Shown here: piece after piece, positions 8,407 through 17,447 of the stretch
Layout of the letters: the number at the start of each line of letters is the position of its first letter
Numbering within the stretch: position 1 is the first letter of the stretch
Program-made: the position numbers and the translations under genes
Origin: Asticcacaulis excentricus
GTDB taxonomy: Bacteria; Pseudomonadota; Alphaproteobacteria; Caulobacterales; Caulobacteraceae
Assembly: GCF_003966695.1 (NCBI RefSeq)
Contig: NZ_AP018828.1
Coordinates: 1-64,000 of the forward strand
Reading direction: 5' to 3'
DNA length: 64,000 nucleotides
The notes under the pieces: model-generated
The model's input: only the letters and a program-made list of their open reading frames with translations
What the model was told of the DNA's origin: nothing
The model's database searches: none

Positions 8407-8967
8407 GTGCCTGAGACCTCGAAACCGACTGAACCGCGTCTGATCCTGCCGCGCCCGGTGGCGCTGGTGGGGCTGATGGGTGTGGGCAAGACCACGGTGG
8501 GCCGGCGGCTAGCCGAAGCCCTGGCCGTGCCCTTCCGCGATGCCGACGAAGAGATCGAAAAGGCCGCAGGCCTCAGCGTCTCCGACATCTTTGCCGCCTT
8601 TGGCGAGGCGGGCTTCCGCGACGGCGAGCAGAAGGTGATTTCGCGCCTGCTCGACGACGGGCCGCAGATACTGGCGACCGGCGGCGGGGCCTTTGTGCAG
8701 CCCGCCACCCACGACATCATCAAGCAAAAGGCCGTCACCGTGTGGCTGAAGACCGATCTGCGCGTCATCGCGCGGCGCGTCGCCCAGCGCAATCATCGCC
8801 CGCTGCTGCGCGACCGCGACCCGATGGAGGTCCTGCGCGAGCATGAGGCGAAACGCTATCCCTTCTACGCCAAGGCCGACATTACGGTCGATACCGGCGA
8901 TCAGTCGCACGGCAAGAGCGTCGAGCTGGTCATCGGCGCGCTTAAGCGCTTTCTGGAAACGAAATAA
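8407..8967 (+). CDS. aroK: shikimate kinase
   Basis: This 186-residue protein starts at GTG 8407. It has the P-loop [18 protein letters not shown], the shikimate-binding [13 protein letters not shown] and FRDGEQKVI, a TGGGAF Walker-B-like strand, and [11 protein letters not shown] in the lid. It phosphorylates shikimate at the 3-OH in the chorismate pathway. About 15 extra N-terminal residues precede the P-loop strand, as in many alphaproteobacteria. The Shine-Dalgarno is weak. It overlaps aroB by one base (TAATG), so the two are translationally coupled. Confidence 0.96.
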   Translation: MPETSKPTEPRLILPRPVALVGLMGVGKTTVGRRLAEALAVPFRDADEEIEKAAGLSVSDIFAAFGEAGFRDGEQKVISRLLDDGPQILATGGGAFVQPATHDIIKQKAVTVWLKTDLRVIARRVAQRNHRPLLRDRDPMEVLREHEAKRYPFYAKADITVDTGDQSHGKSVELVIGALKRFLETK

Positions 8968-10079
8968 TGCCCACACTTCCTGTCTCCGGCGGCGATTTCC
9001 GCCCCTATGAGGTCGAGGTCGGCACCGGCCTGATCGCGTCGGCCGGTCGTCGCGTCCTCCCCTTCCTGAAAAACCGCCGCACCCTGATCATCACGGACAC
9101 CCATGTGGGGCCGCTGCACGCGGTGCGCCTCAAAGAGGTGCTGGAGGCCGAAGGCATTGCCGCGCAGATCCTGACCCTGCCCGCCGGGGAAGAAACCAAG
9201 TCCTGGGAGGGTCTGAAGGCCCTGACCGACGGTCTGGTCGAGGCCGGTCTGGACCGCAAGGACGTGATTATCGCGCTGGGTGGCGGCGTCATCGGTGACC
9301 TGACCGGCTTTGCGGCGGCCATCTATATGCGCGGCATCGACTTCGTGCAGATCCCCACCACCGTGCTGGCCCAGGTCGATTCCAGCGTCGGTGGCAAGAC
9401 GGCCATCGACCACCCGAAGGGCAAGAACCTGATCGGGGCCTTCCATCAGCCGCGTCTGGTCCTGTGCGATCTCGACGTGCTGGCCACCCTGCCGGCGCGC
9501 GACATCCGCTGCGGCTACGCCGAGGTGATCAAGTACGGCCTGCTGGGCGACAAGGCGTTTTTCGAGTGGCTGGAGGCGAATGATCAGGCCGTGCTGTCGC
9601 TGGAGCCGGCGGCCATTGAGCGCGCCGTCGCCCGCTCGGTCGAGATGAAGGCCGAAATCGTCGCCGCCGATGAACGCGAGGGCGGGCAACGGGCCCTGCT
9701 CAATCTGGGGCACACCTTCGGCCACGCGCTGGAGGCCGAGCTGGGGTTTGGCGACACCCTGCTGCATGGCGAAGCCGTGGCCATCGGCATGGGCATGGCC
9801 TTCCGCTATTCCGCGCGAATGGGCCTGTGTTCTCAGGCCGAGGCCGACCGCGCCGTGGCGGCTATTGCCAAGGCAGGCCTGCCGACGCAGATGACGCAGA
9901 TTCGCAACGCGGCCTTTGATGCGGATACGCTGATCCGCCATATGGGCCATGACAAGAAGGCCGAAGGCGGCAAGCTGGTCTTTGTGCTGGTCAAGGGGAT
10001 CGGTGAGGCCTTTGTGGCCAGGGATGTGTCCGCCGACTCGATCCGCGACTTCCTGATCGCCGAAGGGGCTCGTGCCTAA
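8967..10079 (+). CDS. aroB: 3-dehydroquinate synthase
   Basis: The 370-residue protein has the usual length. It converts DAHP to 3-dehydroquinate, using NAD and a divalent metal. Visible motifs are the dinucleotide-binding [15 protein letters not shown], the active-site [18 protein letters not shown], metal-site [12 protein letters not shown], and the later HGEAVAIGM with its metal His. It starts on the stop codon of aroK. No gene follows in the same direction; the next gene is convergent. Confidence 0.97.
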   Translation: MPTLPVSGGDFRPYEVEVGTGLIASAGRRVLPFLKNRRTLIITDTHVGPLHAVRLKEVLEAEGIAAQILTLPAGEETKSWEGLKALTDGLVEAGLDRKDVIIALGGGVIGDLTGFAAAIYMRGIDFVQIPTTVLAQVDSSVGGKTAIDHPKGKNLIGAFHQPRLVLCDLDVLATLPARDIRCGYAEVIKYGLLGDKAFFEWLEANDQAVLSLEPAAIERAVARSVEMKAEIVAADEREGGQRALLNLGHTFGHALEAELGFGDTLLHGEAVAIGMGMAFRYSARMGLCSQAEADRAVAAIAKAGLPTQMTQIRNAAFDADTLIRHMGHDKKAEGGKLVFVLVKGIGEAFVARDVSADSIRDFLIAEGARA

Positions 10080-10112
10080 CCCACAGCGAAAGCGGATATC
10101 CGTTACGCAGGT

Positions 10113-10619
10113 TCACAAACCGCGGGCCTCTCTCAGGCGATACAGATCGCCCTTGATAAATTGTGCATAGGCCTCAACCGTCACCCAACCGTGGCGTTCA
10201 TTGAAGTAGCCCTGTTTATTGTCGGCATAAGCGGCAATCGTATCCCAGGTGAACAGGCTATGGTCGTGATCACCGTTATCGGGATAGTCCCTCAGACTCC
10301 ACACCGCCTCTGTATCCATCGCAGCATCCAGAAACTCTGGAATCCAGTACCCTCTGTAGAAATAGGTCTTCCCGATCTCCGGAACCCGATTATCCAGAGC
10401 ATCAAACCGTTCGAAGACGACACGTTTGCCAACCTTTTCAACCATCCTGTGCAGTTCACAGGCAGGGTTGTCGTATAGCGTCATGTCGAGCGCGCAGGGT
10501 GCCAGCGGACCGGAATACGGATAGTCCGCCGGATCAAAACTCAGCTCACAATGAACGCGCAGAGCATCGGCAACTTTCGATGTGGCCACTACGCGCACGG
10601 TGTTGGGGGCGTCGGACAC
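10113..10619 (-). CDS. hypothetical protein coupled to the RND efflux operon
   Basis: The protein has 168 residues and starts at a GTG directly abutting the TAG of the upstream RND gene, with no spacer. Its Shine-Dalgarno (GGGGGAG) lies inside the RND coding sequence. The sequence is acidic and rich in aromatic residues (YFYRGYWIPEF, SLFTWDTIAAYADN). It has no signal peptide or membrane span. I do not recognise a family. Base use is slightly less GC-rich than its neighbours. Position suggests co-expression with the pump, but nothing in the sequence points to a transport role. Confidence 0.65.
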   Translation of the reverse strand: MSDAPNTVRVVATSKVADALRVHCELSFDPADYPYSGPLAPCALDMTLYDNPACELHRMVEKVGKRVVFERFDALDNRVPEIGKTYFYRGYWIPEFLDAAMDTEAVWSLRDYPDNGDHDHSLFTWDTIAAYADNKQGYFNERHGWVTVEAYAQFIKGDLYRLREARGL

Positions 10620-13600
10620 CTACTCCCCCGCCACGGTTTCCGGATCGCTCTCCTTCTGGGCGCGGAAATATTTGCGCGTATGCCGCCCCAGAAACTGTGC
10701 GAAGTCATCGACCAGCGTATAGGCCACCGGCACGAAGAGCAGAGACAGAAGCGTGGACGTAATCAGCCCGCCAATAACCGCAATAGCCATAGGCGCGCGG
10801 AAAGCCACGTCGGCCCCCCAGCCCACGGCGATGGGCAACATGCCTGCCCCCATGGCCACGGTGGTCATCAGGATCGGCCGCGCCCGCTTATGCGCCGCGT
10901 CCATCAGGGCGTCCATGCGCGGCATCCCGCGATTGATGGCCTCCAGCGCGTATTCGACCAGCAGGATCGAGTTCTTGGCCGCAATGCCGGTCAGCATGAT
11001 CAGACCGATCAGGGCGGGCATGGACAGCGACTTATCGGTGATCAGCAGCAGGAAGAAGGCCCCGCCAAAGCTGAGCGGCAGGGCCGTCAGGATGGTGATG
11101 GGGATGGTGAAGCTGCGGAACAGCAGGACCAGCACCACATACATCAGCATGATACCCGTGCCGATGGCCACCATGAAGCCGGTGGCCATTTCGGCCTGAC
11201 TTTCCTGATCGCCGGTGACCAGTTCCTGCACGCCCTCGGGCAGGTTCTTCATGATCGGCAGGTTGCGTACGGCGTCCTGGGCGATACCCGCGGGCACGCC
11301 TTCGGGCAGGTTGGCCTTCACCGTCGCAGTGCGCGACCGGTCGATGCGCGTGATCTGGATCGGACCGGAGCCGAAGCGCACATCGGCCACTGCCTCCAGA
11401 GGCACAGGCACGCCCGTATTGGTCGGCACCTTCAGTTCGGCCAAAGTCTCCACGGCGGTACGCGCCTGCGTATCCATCAGCACGCGGATCGGCACCTGAC
11501 GGTCACCAATATTGTACTTCGCCAGAATCTGATCGAAGTCGCCGACCGTGGCCACACGCGCCGCCTGCGAAATGGCTTGCGACGAGACGCCCATCAGCGC
11601 CGCCTGATCCGGCTTCGGCGTCACCAGCACTTCGGGCCGCGACAGGTTGGAGGCCGAGAAGACGTTACGCAGGCTGGACAGGCCGCGCATCTGGCGCTCC
11701 AGCTCACGCGACGCGCGCTCCAGCGCCACCGGGTCGTCAGACGCCAGGGTGAAGGAGATGACGCCGCCCCCACCGCCTTCCTGCCCGAACGAGGCGCGCA
11801 CGCCCGGATAGCGCGACACGAAGGTGTTGAAGTCCGACTCAAACTGCTGCTGCGTCAGCTTGCGCTCATGGCGCGGGATCAGGTTGATGGTCAGGTTGGC
11901 CTTGCGCAGATCGACCGAGGCAAAGGCGCTCTTGACCTCCGGACGCTTTTTCAACTCCTCCATGACCGAGATGACCACGGCGTCGGTTTCATCCAGCCGC
12001 GTACCCGGCGGCATTTCGATGGACAGGAAGGAACGGCCATTGTCACCGACCGGGATGAACTCGCCCGGCAGCTTGCTCGAAATGAAGATCGACAGGACGA
12101 AGAAGCCGATACCGGCCATCAGAATGCCCCAGCGCATCTTCATGGCGTCGCCGCCGTGTTTGCGCAGAAGCGTCCACACGCCATAGGCCAGGGCCGCAAA
12201 GATGGCAAAGCCGATCCCGGCACCGATAAAGGCCCCCACACCCTTGGGCGGTGCGGCGGGCGCAGACGGCGGGGGCGGCATAAACGGCCCGGCCGCCATG
12301 AGGAGAGCCAGCGCCGCAAAGCCCAGCAACATCAGACCCAGCGGCCAGCGTGCATGTACCTCGGCGCGGCCGCTGATAAGGCCCAGCCCCAGACCGATCA
12401 CCAGCACGCCCAGCCCGACGGCACCGGTCATCAGACCCGCCCCCTTACCGACAAACTCCACCGCGCCAATCAAAAGCAACACACCGCCGACCGTGATCCC
12501 GACCGTCCACAAAAGCGTGCGCCAGTATAAGGGGCTCTCAAGCCCCCACCTCAAACTGCTCAGATAGCCCTTCATCCAGAACGGGTCGTCGTGCTCTTTA
12601 CCCGGATTGGCGCGCATCAGATAGGCCCCCATCAGCGGGGTCAGGGTGCGCGCCACCACCAGCGAGAAGAAGACCGAGACGCAGGCCGCCACCGCGAAGC
12701 TCTTGAAGAACTGCCCCACAATGCCCGGCATGAAGCCCACCGGGGCGAACACGGCGATGATCGTCGCCGTCGTCGCCACCACGGCAAGACCGATTTCGTC
12801 GGCGGCCTCAATAGCGGCGTCATAGGGCTTTTTTCCGTCGCGTATGTGTCTGACGATGTTCTCAATTTCCACGATGGCGTCATCGACCAGAATACCGATA
12901 GTCAGCGACAGGGCCAGCAGCGACACGATGTTGAACGAGTCGTTGATCACGTACATGACGAAGAAGGTCGGCAGCAGCGACATGGGCATGGCCACCGCCG
13001 AAACGAAGGTCGCCCGCAGGTCACGCAGGAACAGCCACACCACGAACACGGCCAAAGCCGCCCCGATCAGCAGGGTTTCCATCGAGGCCAGATAGCTTTC
13101 CTTGACCCAATCGACCGAGGCCGTGACCTCTTCGATCACCATGTTCGGATGCGCCTTGCGGATGGCGTCCATCGACTTGCGCACCGAGTCGGCCACATCG
13201 ACTTCGGATGAACCGATGGAGCGATAGACGGCGAAGCCCACCACCTCATTGCCATTGAAGCGCGCGCGTTCCCGCGGCTCGCCCCAGGTGTCGATCACCT
13301 GCCCCAGATCGCCCAGACGCACCGAGCCGCCGTTCGACAGGGCGATGCGCGTTTCGCGCAGGGCATCGACCGAACCGGCATTGCCGAGCGTGCGGATCGA
13401 CTGCTCAGAGCCACCGACCTCAAGCCGCCCGCCGGGCAGGTTGACATTGGTGGCGCGCAACTGGTTCGACACCTCGGCCGCCGTGATCCCCTGCCCGGCC
13501 AGACGCGCCGGATCGAGCTGGATACGGATTTCGCGCGCGACCCCGCCGATGCGCGACAGCTTGGCCACGCCCTTATTGGCCAGAATTTTCTTGGAAATGT

Positions 13601-14108
13601 CGTTATCGACGAACCACGACAACTGCTCCGGGTTCAGGCCGTCGCCGCGGATAATATAGTTGATCAGCGCTTCGCCAGACGCTTCTTCGCGGCGGATGAT
13701 CGGGTCCTGCACGTCGGCGGGCAGGTCCGAACGGATCTGCGCCACGGCGTTGCGCACATCATTGGTCGCCTTTTCGAGATCGACGCCCAACTGGAACTCG
13801 ATCGCGGTCGTGGAGACCCCGTCATTGACGTAGGAGGTAATATGCTTGACCGAGCCGATGCCGGAAACGGCGTCTTCGACGCGGCGCGTCACCTGGGTTT
13901 CCAGTTCCGCCGGGGCCGCGCCCGACTGCACATAGGTGGCGGTCACCACCGGCAGGTCGATATCCGGAAAGTTGTTGATGCGCAGGGCCTGAAACGCGCC
14001 CCAGCCGACAATGGTCATGACGATGAAGAACAGCACCGTCGGGATGGGGTTGCGGATCGACCAAGAAGAAATGGTGCCGCGATTGGGAGGCGTGACGGGG
14101 CTGTTCAT
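10620..14108 (-). CDS. RND efflux pump inner-membrane permease (HAE1 type) with extra membrane spans
   Basis: The protein has 1162 residues, about 110-120 longer than a typical AcrB-type pump. Standard features are present: an N-terminal span (NPIPTVLFFIVMTIVGWGAF), VDDAIVEIEN with the paired proton-relay Asp residues, and the repeated second half (AKNSILLVEYALEA, RPILMTTVAMGAGMLPIA). Between the first six spans and the second periplasmic domain (about residues 525-655) there is an insert. It has four added hydrophobic segments, including LMTGAVGLGVLVIGLGLGLI and a Pro-rich loop. It exports drugs or lipophilic compounds with the adaptor encoded just upstream (1-bp overlap). No outer-membrane TolC partner is present here. 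It is probably repressed by the divergent TetR protein. Confidence 0.93.
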   Translation of the reverse strand: MNSPVTPPNRGTISSWSIRNPIPTVLFFIVMTIVGWGAFQALRINNFPDIDLPVVTATYVQSGAAPAELETQVTRRVEDAVSGIGSVKHITSYVNDGVSTTAIEFQLGVDLEKATNDVRNAVAQIRSDLPADVQDPIIRREEASGEALINYIIRGDGLNPEQLSWFVDNDISKKILANKGVAKLSRIGGVAREIRIQLDPARLAGQGITAAEVSNQLRATNVNLPGGRLEVGGSEQSIRTLGNAGSVDALRETRIALSNGGSVRLGDLGQVIDTWGEPRERARFNGNEVVGFAVYRSIGSSEVDVADSVRKSMDAIRKAHPNMVIEEVTASVDWVKESYLASMETLLIGAALAVFVVWLFLRDLRATFVSAVAMPMSLLPTFFVMYVINDSFNIVSLLALSLTIGILVDDAIVEIENIVRHIRDGKKPYDAAIEAADEIGLAVVATTATIIAVFAPVGFMPGIVGQFFKSFAVAACVSVFFSLVVARTLTPLMGAYLMRANPGKEHDDPFWMKGYLSSLRWGLESPLYWRTLLWTVGITVGGVLLLIGAVEFVGKGAGLMTGAVGLGVLVIGLGLGLISGRAEVHARWPLGLMLLGFAALALLMAAGPFMPPPPSAPAAPPKGVGAFIGAGIGFAIFAALAYGVWTLLRKHGGDAMKMRWGILMAGIGFFVLSIFISSKLPGEFIPVGDNGRSFLSIEMPPGTRLDETDAVVISVMEELKKRPEVKSAFASVDLRKANLTINLIPRHERKLTQQQFESDFNTFVSRYPGVRASFGQEGGGGGVISFTLASDDPVALERASRELERQMRGLSSLRNVFSASNLSRPEVLVTPKPDQAALMGVSSQAISQAARVATVGDFDQILAKYNIGDRQVPIRVLMDTQARTAVETLAELKVPTNTGVPVPLEAVADVRFGSGPIQITRIDRSRTATVKANLPEGVPAGIAQDAVRNLPIMKNLPEGVQELVTGDQESQAEMATGFMVAIGTGIMLMYVVLVLLFRSFTIPITILTALPLSFGGAFFLLLITDKSLSMPALIGLIMLTGIAAKNSILLVEYALEAINRGMPRMDALMDAAHKRARPILMTTVAMGAGMLPIAVGWGADVAFRAPMAIAVIGGLITSTLLSLLFVPVAYTLVDDFAQFLGRHTRKYFRAQKESDPETVAGE

Positions 14109-15259
14109 TACTGGCCCCCGGCCTTTTCAGCCCCGGCCGGTGTGGTCGTTCTGGAGACGCGCACGGCATCCCCATCGACCAGGAAGCCCGCCCCGCTGGT
14201 CACCACCTTTTCCCCGGCACTGACGCCGCTCGCGATGACAATGGCGTCGCCGCGCCGTTCCCCCGTCTTCACCTTGCGGCCACTGACCTTGTTATTGGCC
14301 CCGACGACAAAGGCCACCGGCTGGTTCTGCTGATAGACGACGGCCTTTTGCGGGATAAGGACCGCCGGCTGTTCGCCGACCGTGATCGAAGCGCGCGCGA
14401 ACTGACCCGGCTTGAACCCGGCATCGGCGGGGATGCTGATGCGGGCATAGCCCAGCCGCGTCTGCTGATTGACCGCCGGGGTGACGACGCGCACCGTGCC
14501 GGTGACGGTCTGTCCGGTTTCGCCCGTGACGGTGGCGCTCATGCCGGCTTTCAGCGCGCTCAGCTCGGTTTCGACCACTTCCATATTCATTTCGATGCGA
14601 TTGTCGCGCACGATGCGGAACAGTTCCGTGCCCGGCGATACAATCTGACCGGCCACAGCCGTGCGTGAAGTGATCAGGCCCGATACCGGGGCGCGCACCA
14701 CCGTCTGATTGAGCTGGGTCTGGGCCTGCGCCGCAGACGCCTCGGCAGTGGCCACCTGCGCCTGAGCGGTCTTGTAGGCGGCCTCTTTCTGATCGAGCGC
14801 CGACTGAGAGGCATAGCCCTTATCGAACAACTCCTTATACCGCTGATAGGCGCGCTCGGCCTCAACGGCCTGTGCTCTGGCGCTCTGGATACCGGCCTGC
14901 GCCTGCTGAAGCTGGGCGCGCAACACCGCGTCATTCATCTTCAGCAGCGGCTGCCCCTGCTTTACATACTGCCCTTCGTCGGCCAGCACGGCGGTGGCGG
15001 TCAGCCCGCCGACCTCAGCACCAATCGGTGCCTCCTGCCAGGCAGCCACCGTGCCGGAGCCGGAAATCACCAGAGGCGCCACGGCTTCGGTAGCCAGCGT
15101 CGCCTCGACCAGCGCCCCTTCGGCGGGCTTCTTTTGCGCCTCACCCTTCTGACCGGAGCACGCCGCCACAGACAGGGCCAGCACACCGCTCAGCAAAAGC
15201 CGCGAGGCGGACCGTTTGAAAACCGTGGAAACATAAGGAGCCGAGGCCAAAGCGCGCAT
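14108..15259 (-). CDS. RND efflux periplasmic adaptor lipoprotein
   Basis: This 383-residue membrane-fusion protein has a lipobox (LALSVAAC) at about residue 34 for anchoring. The order is typical: a biotinyl-lipoyl half (IGAEVGGLTATAVLADEGQYVKQGQPL), a long alpha hairpin (QAQAGIQSARAQAVEAERAYQ), the second lipoyl half (VRAPVSGLITSRTAVAGQIV), then beta-barrel and membrane-proximal domains. It links the pump to an outer-membrane channel. It is the first gene of the operon and overlaps the permease gene by one base. Its promoter region contains the palindrome at 15306-15321, next to the divergent TetR gene. Confidence 0.93.
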   Translation of the reverse strand: MRALASAPYVSTVFKRSASRLLLSGVLALSVAACSGQKGEAQKKPAEGALVEATLATEAVAPLVISGSGTVAAWQEAPIGAEVGGLTATAVLADEGQYVKQGQPLLKMNDAVLRAQLQQAQAGIQSARAQAVEAERAYQRYKELFDKGYASQSALDQKEAAYKTAQAQVATAEASAAQAQTQLNQTVVRAPVSGLITSRTAVAGQIVSPGTELFRIVRDNRIEMNMEVVETELSALKAGMSATVTGETGQTVTGTVRVVTPAVNQQTRLGYARISIPADAGFKPGQFARASITVGEQPAVLIPQKAVVYQQNQPVAFVVGANNKVSGRKVKTGERRGDAIVIASGVSAGEKVVTSGAGFLVDGDAVRVSRTTTPAGAEKAGGQ

Positions 15260-15305
15260 GGGCGATATCCTGAAGACTTGTAATCTGTAAAGACTTATCG
15301 TTTCA

Positions 15306-15321
15306 TTGACCGATCAGTCAA
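15306..15321. promoter_or_regulatory. probable TetR operator between the efflux operon and its regulator
   Basis: TTGACCGATCAGTCAA is a 16-bp near-perfect palindrome, with one mismatched pair, in the 86-bp gap between divergent genes. Read on the minus strand, TTGACT could serve as the -35 of the efflux promoter, with GATAAG 16 bp further on as -10. A bound repressor would therefore cover it. The TGACYGATCRGTCA-like form is common for TetR-family efflux repressors. Confidence 0.65.
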
Positions 15322-15345
15322 CGAACAGCGTATTAAAAATAATCA

Positions 15346-16029
15346 ATGCCGCCAAAACCCCACACTGCCGCTGCCGAGGACGCCTGCGCCTGCGGCCTGA
15401 AAGCCGTCGCCAGACGGCTCGGCATCCGCGAGCGCGCCAAGGCGCTGCGGCCGGGTCAGATACTGGAGGCGGCGCGTGACGAATTCTGTCAGCATGGGTT
15501 TGCGGCGACGCGGCTGGAAGACATTGCCCGACGCGCCGGCATCTCCAAGGCGCTGATCTACGTCTATTATCCGACCAAAACGGATTTGTTTCTGGCGGTT
15601 GCCCGTCATGTTACCGACCCCATCAAAGGCGCAGACTTCGTCCTTGACCCGGAACGCTCCGCCGAGGACCAGTTGCGGCACGAGCACGAACGCTTCTACG
15701 CCAACCTGCTTCAGGACGAACATACGCTGGGCATCCTCAGACTGATCATTTCGGAGAGCCACCGCGTGCCCGAAATCGGTCAGTTCTATGCGCTGGAGCT
15801 GGTCGGCGGCGAAATCGAGAGCCTGCGCGACCTGATCCGGCACGGCATGGCGCGCGGCGAATTTGCGCCCGACGCGCTGGAGCGGCTGACCGGCATCGAA
15901 GACATTGTGATCGCGCCGGGCATCATGATTATGCTGACCCAGATCATTGGCGGCGGCGTGAAATACGACCTGAGTAAATGGTCACGCACGCACCTCGACA
16001 TGGTGCTGGGGCTACTGAAAACCGCCTGA
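15346..16029 (+). CDS. TetR-family repressor of the adjacent RND pump
   Basis: The protein has 227 residues. A short variable N-terminus (about 35 residues) precedes the TetR DNA-binding domain: ILEAARDEFCQHGFAATRLE, DIARRAGISKALIYVYYPTK. The C-terminal ligand domain is helical (LGILRLIISESHRVPEIGQF, also seen in AcrR/TetR_C efflux regulators). It is divergent from the pump operon and separated by only 86 bp containing the operator-like palindrome, so it probably represses both itself and the pump. The inducer is unknown. Confidence 0.88.
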   Translation: MPPKPHTAAAEDACACGLKAVARRLGIRERAKALRPGQILEAARDEFCQHGFAATRLEDIARRAGISKALIYVYYPTKTDLFLAVARHVTDPIKGADFVLDPERSAEDQLRHEHERFYANLLQDEHTLGILRLIISESHRVPEIGQFYALELVGGEIESLRDLIRHGMARGEFAPDALERLTGIEDIVIAPGIMIMLTQIIGGGVKYDLSKWSRTHLDMVLGLLKTA

Positions 16030-16117
16030 ACCGCCTCTCCTATTGCCTTCTTATGTGAGGTGCGTACACTTTGGGACAATAGAACGAATATTTGTTTTTC
16101 GACTGGGGGGTTATGAA

Positions 16118-16405
16118 ATGCTGCTTCGTTCAAATGCTGTCACCATCATTGGCTTCGCCTTAATTGTATGGGCTATGTCGAACAAGGGAAGTCCAGCGGC
16201 CATTTTCATTGCCCTCTTGGGTGTTTGCCTTGGTTCGAACTACTTTTTCTTGAGGTGCCCGCGTTGCCGAACTCACCTTGTGGATGATGGCAAGGGTTGG
16301 GCCTTCAAGGGGGCGATTGCGACAACAGACTGTGTGAAATGCGGTCGAAACAAAACGAGAGTCTGGCCTTTCCAGTTTTTATTGTCGCCTGAAAATTCCA
16401 AATAA
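16118..16405 (+). CDS. small membrane protein with a zinc-ribbon
   Basis: The protein has 95 residues from ATG 16118, preceded by GGGGGG with about 7-nt spacing; an in-frame upstream start would add 25 residues with no supporting signal. Two hydrophobic segments (AVTIIGFALIVWAMS and AAIFIALLGVCLGSNYFFL) precede a cysteine pair CPRC and a second pair CVKC about 35 residues later, a likely zinc-binding unit. Base composition is visibly lower in GC than in both neighbours, hinting at recent acquisition. I do not recognise a family. Confidence 0.6.
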   Translation: MLLRSNAVTIIGFALIVWAMSNKGSPAAIFIALLGVCLGSNYFFLRCPRCRTHLVDDGKGWAFKGAIATTDCVKCGRNKTRVWPFQFLLSPENSK

Positions 16406-16482
16406 TCTGAGTGTTTTCTGGTTCACCCAACCCGTCTATGCTGCCAGCTTAAAAAAGTAGTTCACTAAAACAGGATTTTATC

Positions 16483-17319
16483 ATGGTCGATTGGGAAGGC
16501 GGACGCCGCAGCGGGGTTGAGGATCGGCGCGGTCTGGGCGGCGGGGCCCTGATCGGCGGCGGCAGTATCGGGGCCATCGTGCTGGCCCTGATCGGCTACT
16601 TCGTCTTCGGCATCGACCCGCAGACCCTGCTCAGCCAGACGGCGCAGGTGACGGGTCAGGCCTCCGGTCCGGCCGCGGTCGGGGCCTGTCCCGAAGGCGA
16701 CAAGGCCTGCGAATTTACCGACGTCATGCACACCTCGGCCAATGAGGTGTGGGCCTCGGCTATCCGCGGCTATGAGCCCTCGACGCTTGTCCTCTATACG
16801 CAAGGCACCCAGACGGGCTGCGGCATGGGTCAGTCGGCCATGGGGCCCTTCTACTGCCCCGCCGACCGCAAGGTCTATCTCGATCTCGACTTTGCCCGCA
16901 CGCTGGAACAGCAACTGGGCGCATCCGGCGACTTTGCCCTGGCCTACGTCATCGGCCATGAGGTCGGCCACCACGTGCAAAACATTACCGGCCTGTCCGG
17001 CGAGGTGCAGCAAAGGCAGCAGCGCCTGAGCGAGCGCGGCTCAAACGCCCTGTCGGTCAAGCTGGAGCTTCAGGCGGACTGCTACGCCGGGGTATGGGCT
17101 AAGCGGTCAGACGCGCAGGCCCACTGGCTGGAAGCCGGTGATCTGGAGGAGGCGCTCAACGCCGCCTCGGCCGTCGGCGACGACACCTTGCAACGGCGCA
17201 GCGGCGGCGAAGTCGTGCCCGATTCCTTCACCCACGGCACGTCGCAGGAACGGGTCTATTGGTTCAAAACCGGCTATGCGTCCGGTGATCCCAAGGCCTG
17301 CGACACCTTCAAAGCCTGA
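16483..17319 (+). CDS. ypfJ: neutral zinc metallopeptidase (YpfJ family)
   Basis: The 278-residue protein begins MVDWEGGRRSGVEDRRG, a strongly conserved start of this family. A single membrane span follows (IGAIVLALIGYFVFGI, about residues 25-45), so the rest is probably periplasmic. The zinc site is YVIGHEVGHHVQN (HEXXH) near residue 165, with LELQADCYAGVWA downstream supplying the third ligand. SCATALYTQGTQTGCG-like surroundings (TQTGCGMGQSAMGPFYCP) are also typical. Physiological substrates are not known. It stands alone between the zinc-ribbon protein and the Crp-like regulator. Confidence 0.93.
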   Translation: MVDWEGGRRSGVEDRRGLGGGALIGGGSIGAIVLALIGYFVFGIDPQTLLSQTAQVTGQASGPAAVGACPEGDKACEFTDVMHTSANEVWASAIRGYEPSTLVLYTQGTQTGCGMGQSAMGPFYCPADRKVYLDLDFARTLEQQLGASGDFALAYVIGHEVGHHVQNITGLSGEVQQRQQRLSERGSNALSVKLELQADCYAGVWAKRSDAQAHWLEAGDLEEALNAASAVGDDTLQRRSGGEVVPDSFTHGTSQERVYWFKTGYASGDPKACDTFKA

Positions 17320-17447
17320 GCCCGCCCCGCTCAACTCCACGCTAAAACAACGGCTTATGGCACGATTTTGGTTCAAACCCGGCGGAATCGGCTGTAAGGT
17401 GATGCCTGAGACAGGGGCAATAGACACAGGGAGGGCCGGACACCGCC

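Noticed and set aside
10551-12530. 659-codon open frame on the plus strand opposite the RND permease gene
   Set aside because: It is a mirror of the GC-rich RND gene. The His/Arg/Gln-rich translation has no recognisable domain, and the opposite strand encodes a complete, well-conserved pump.
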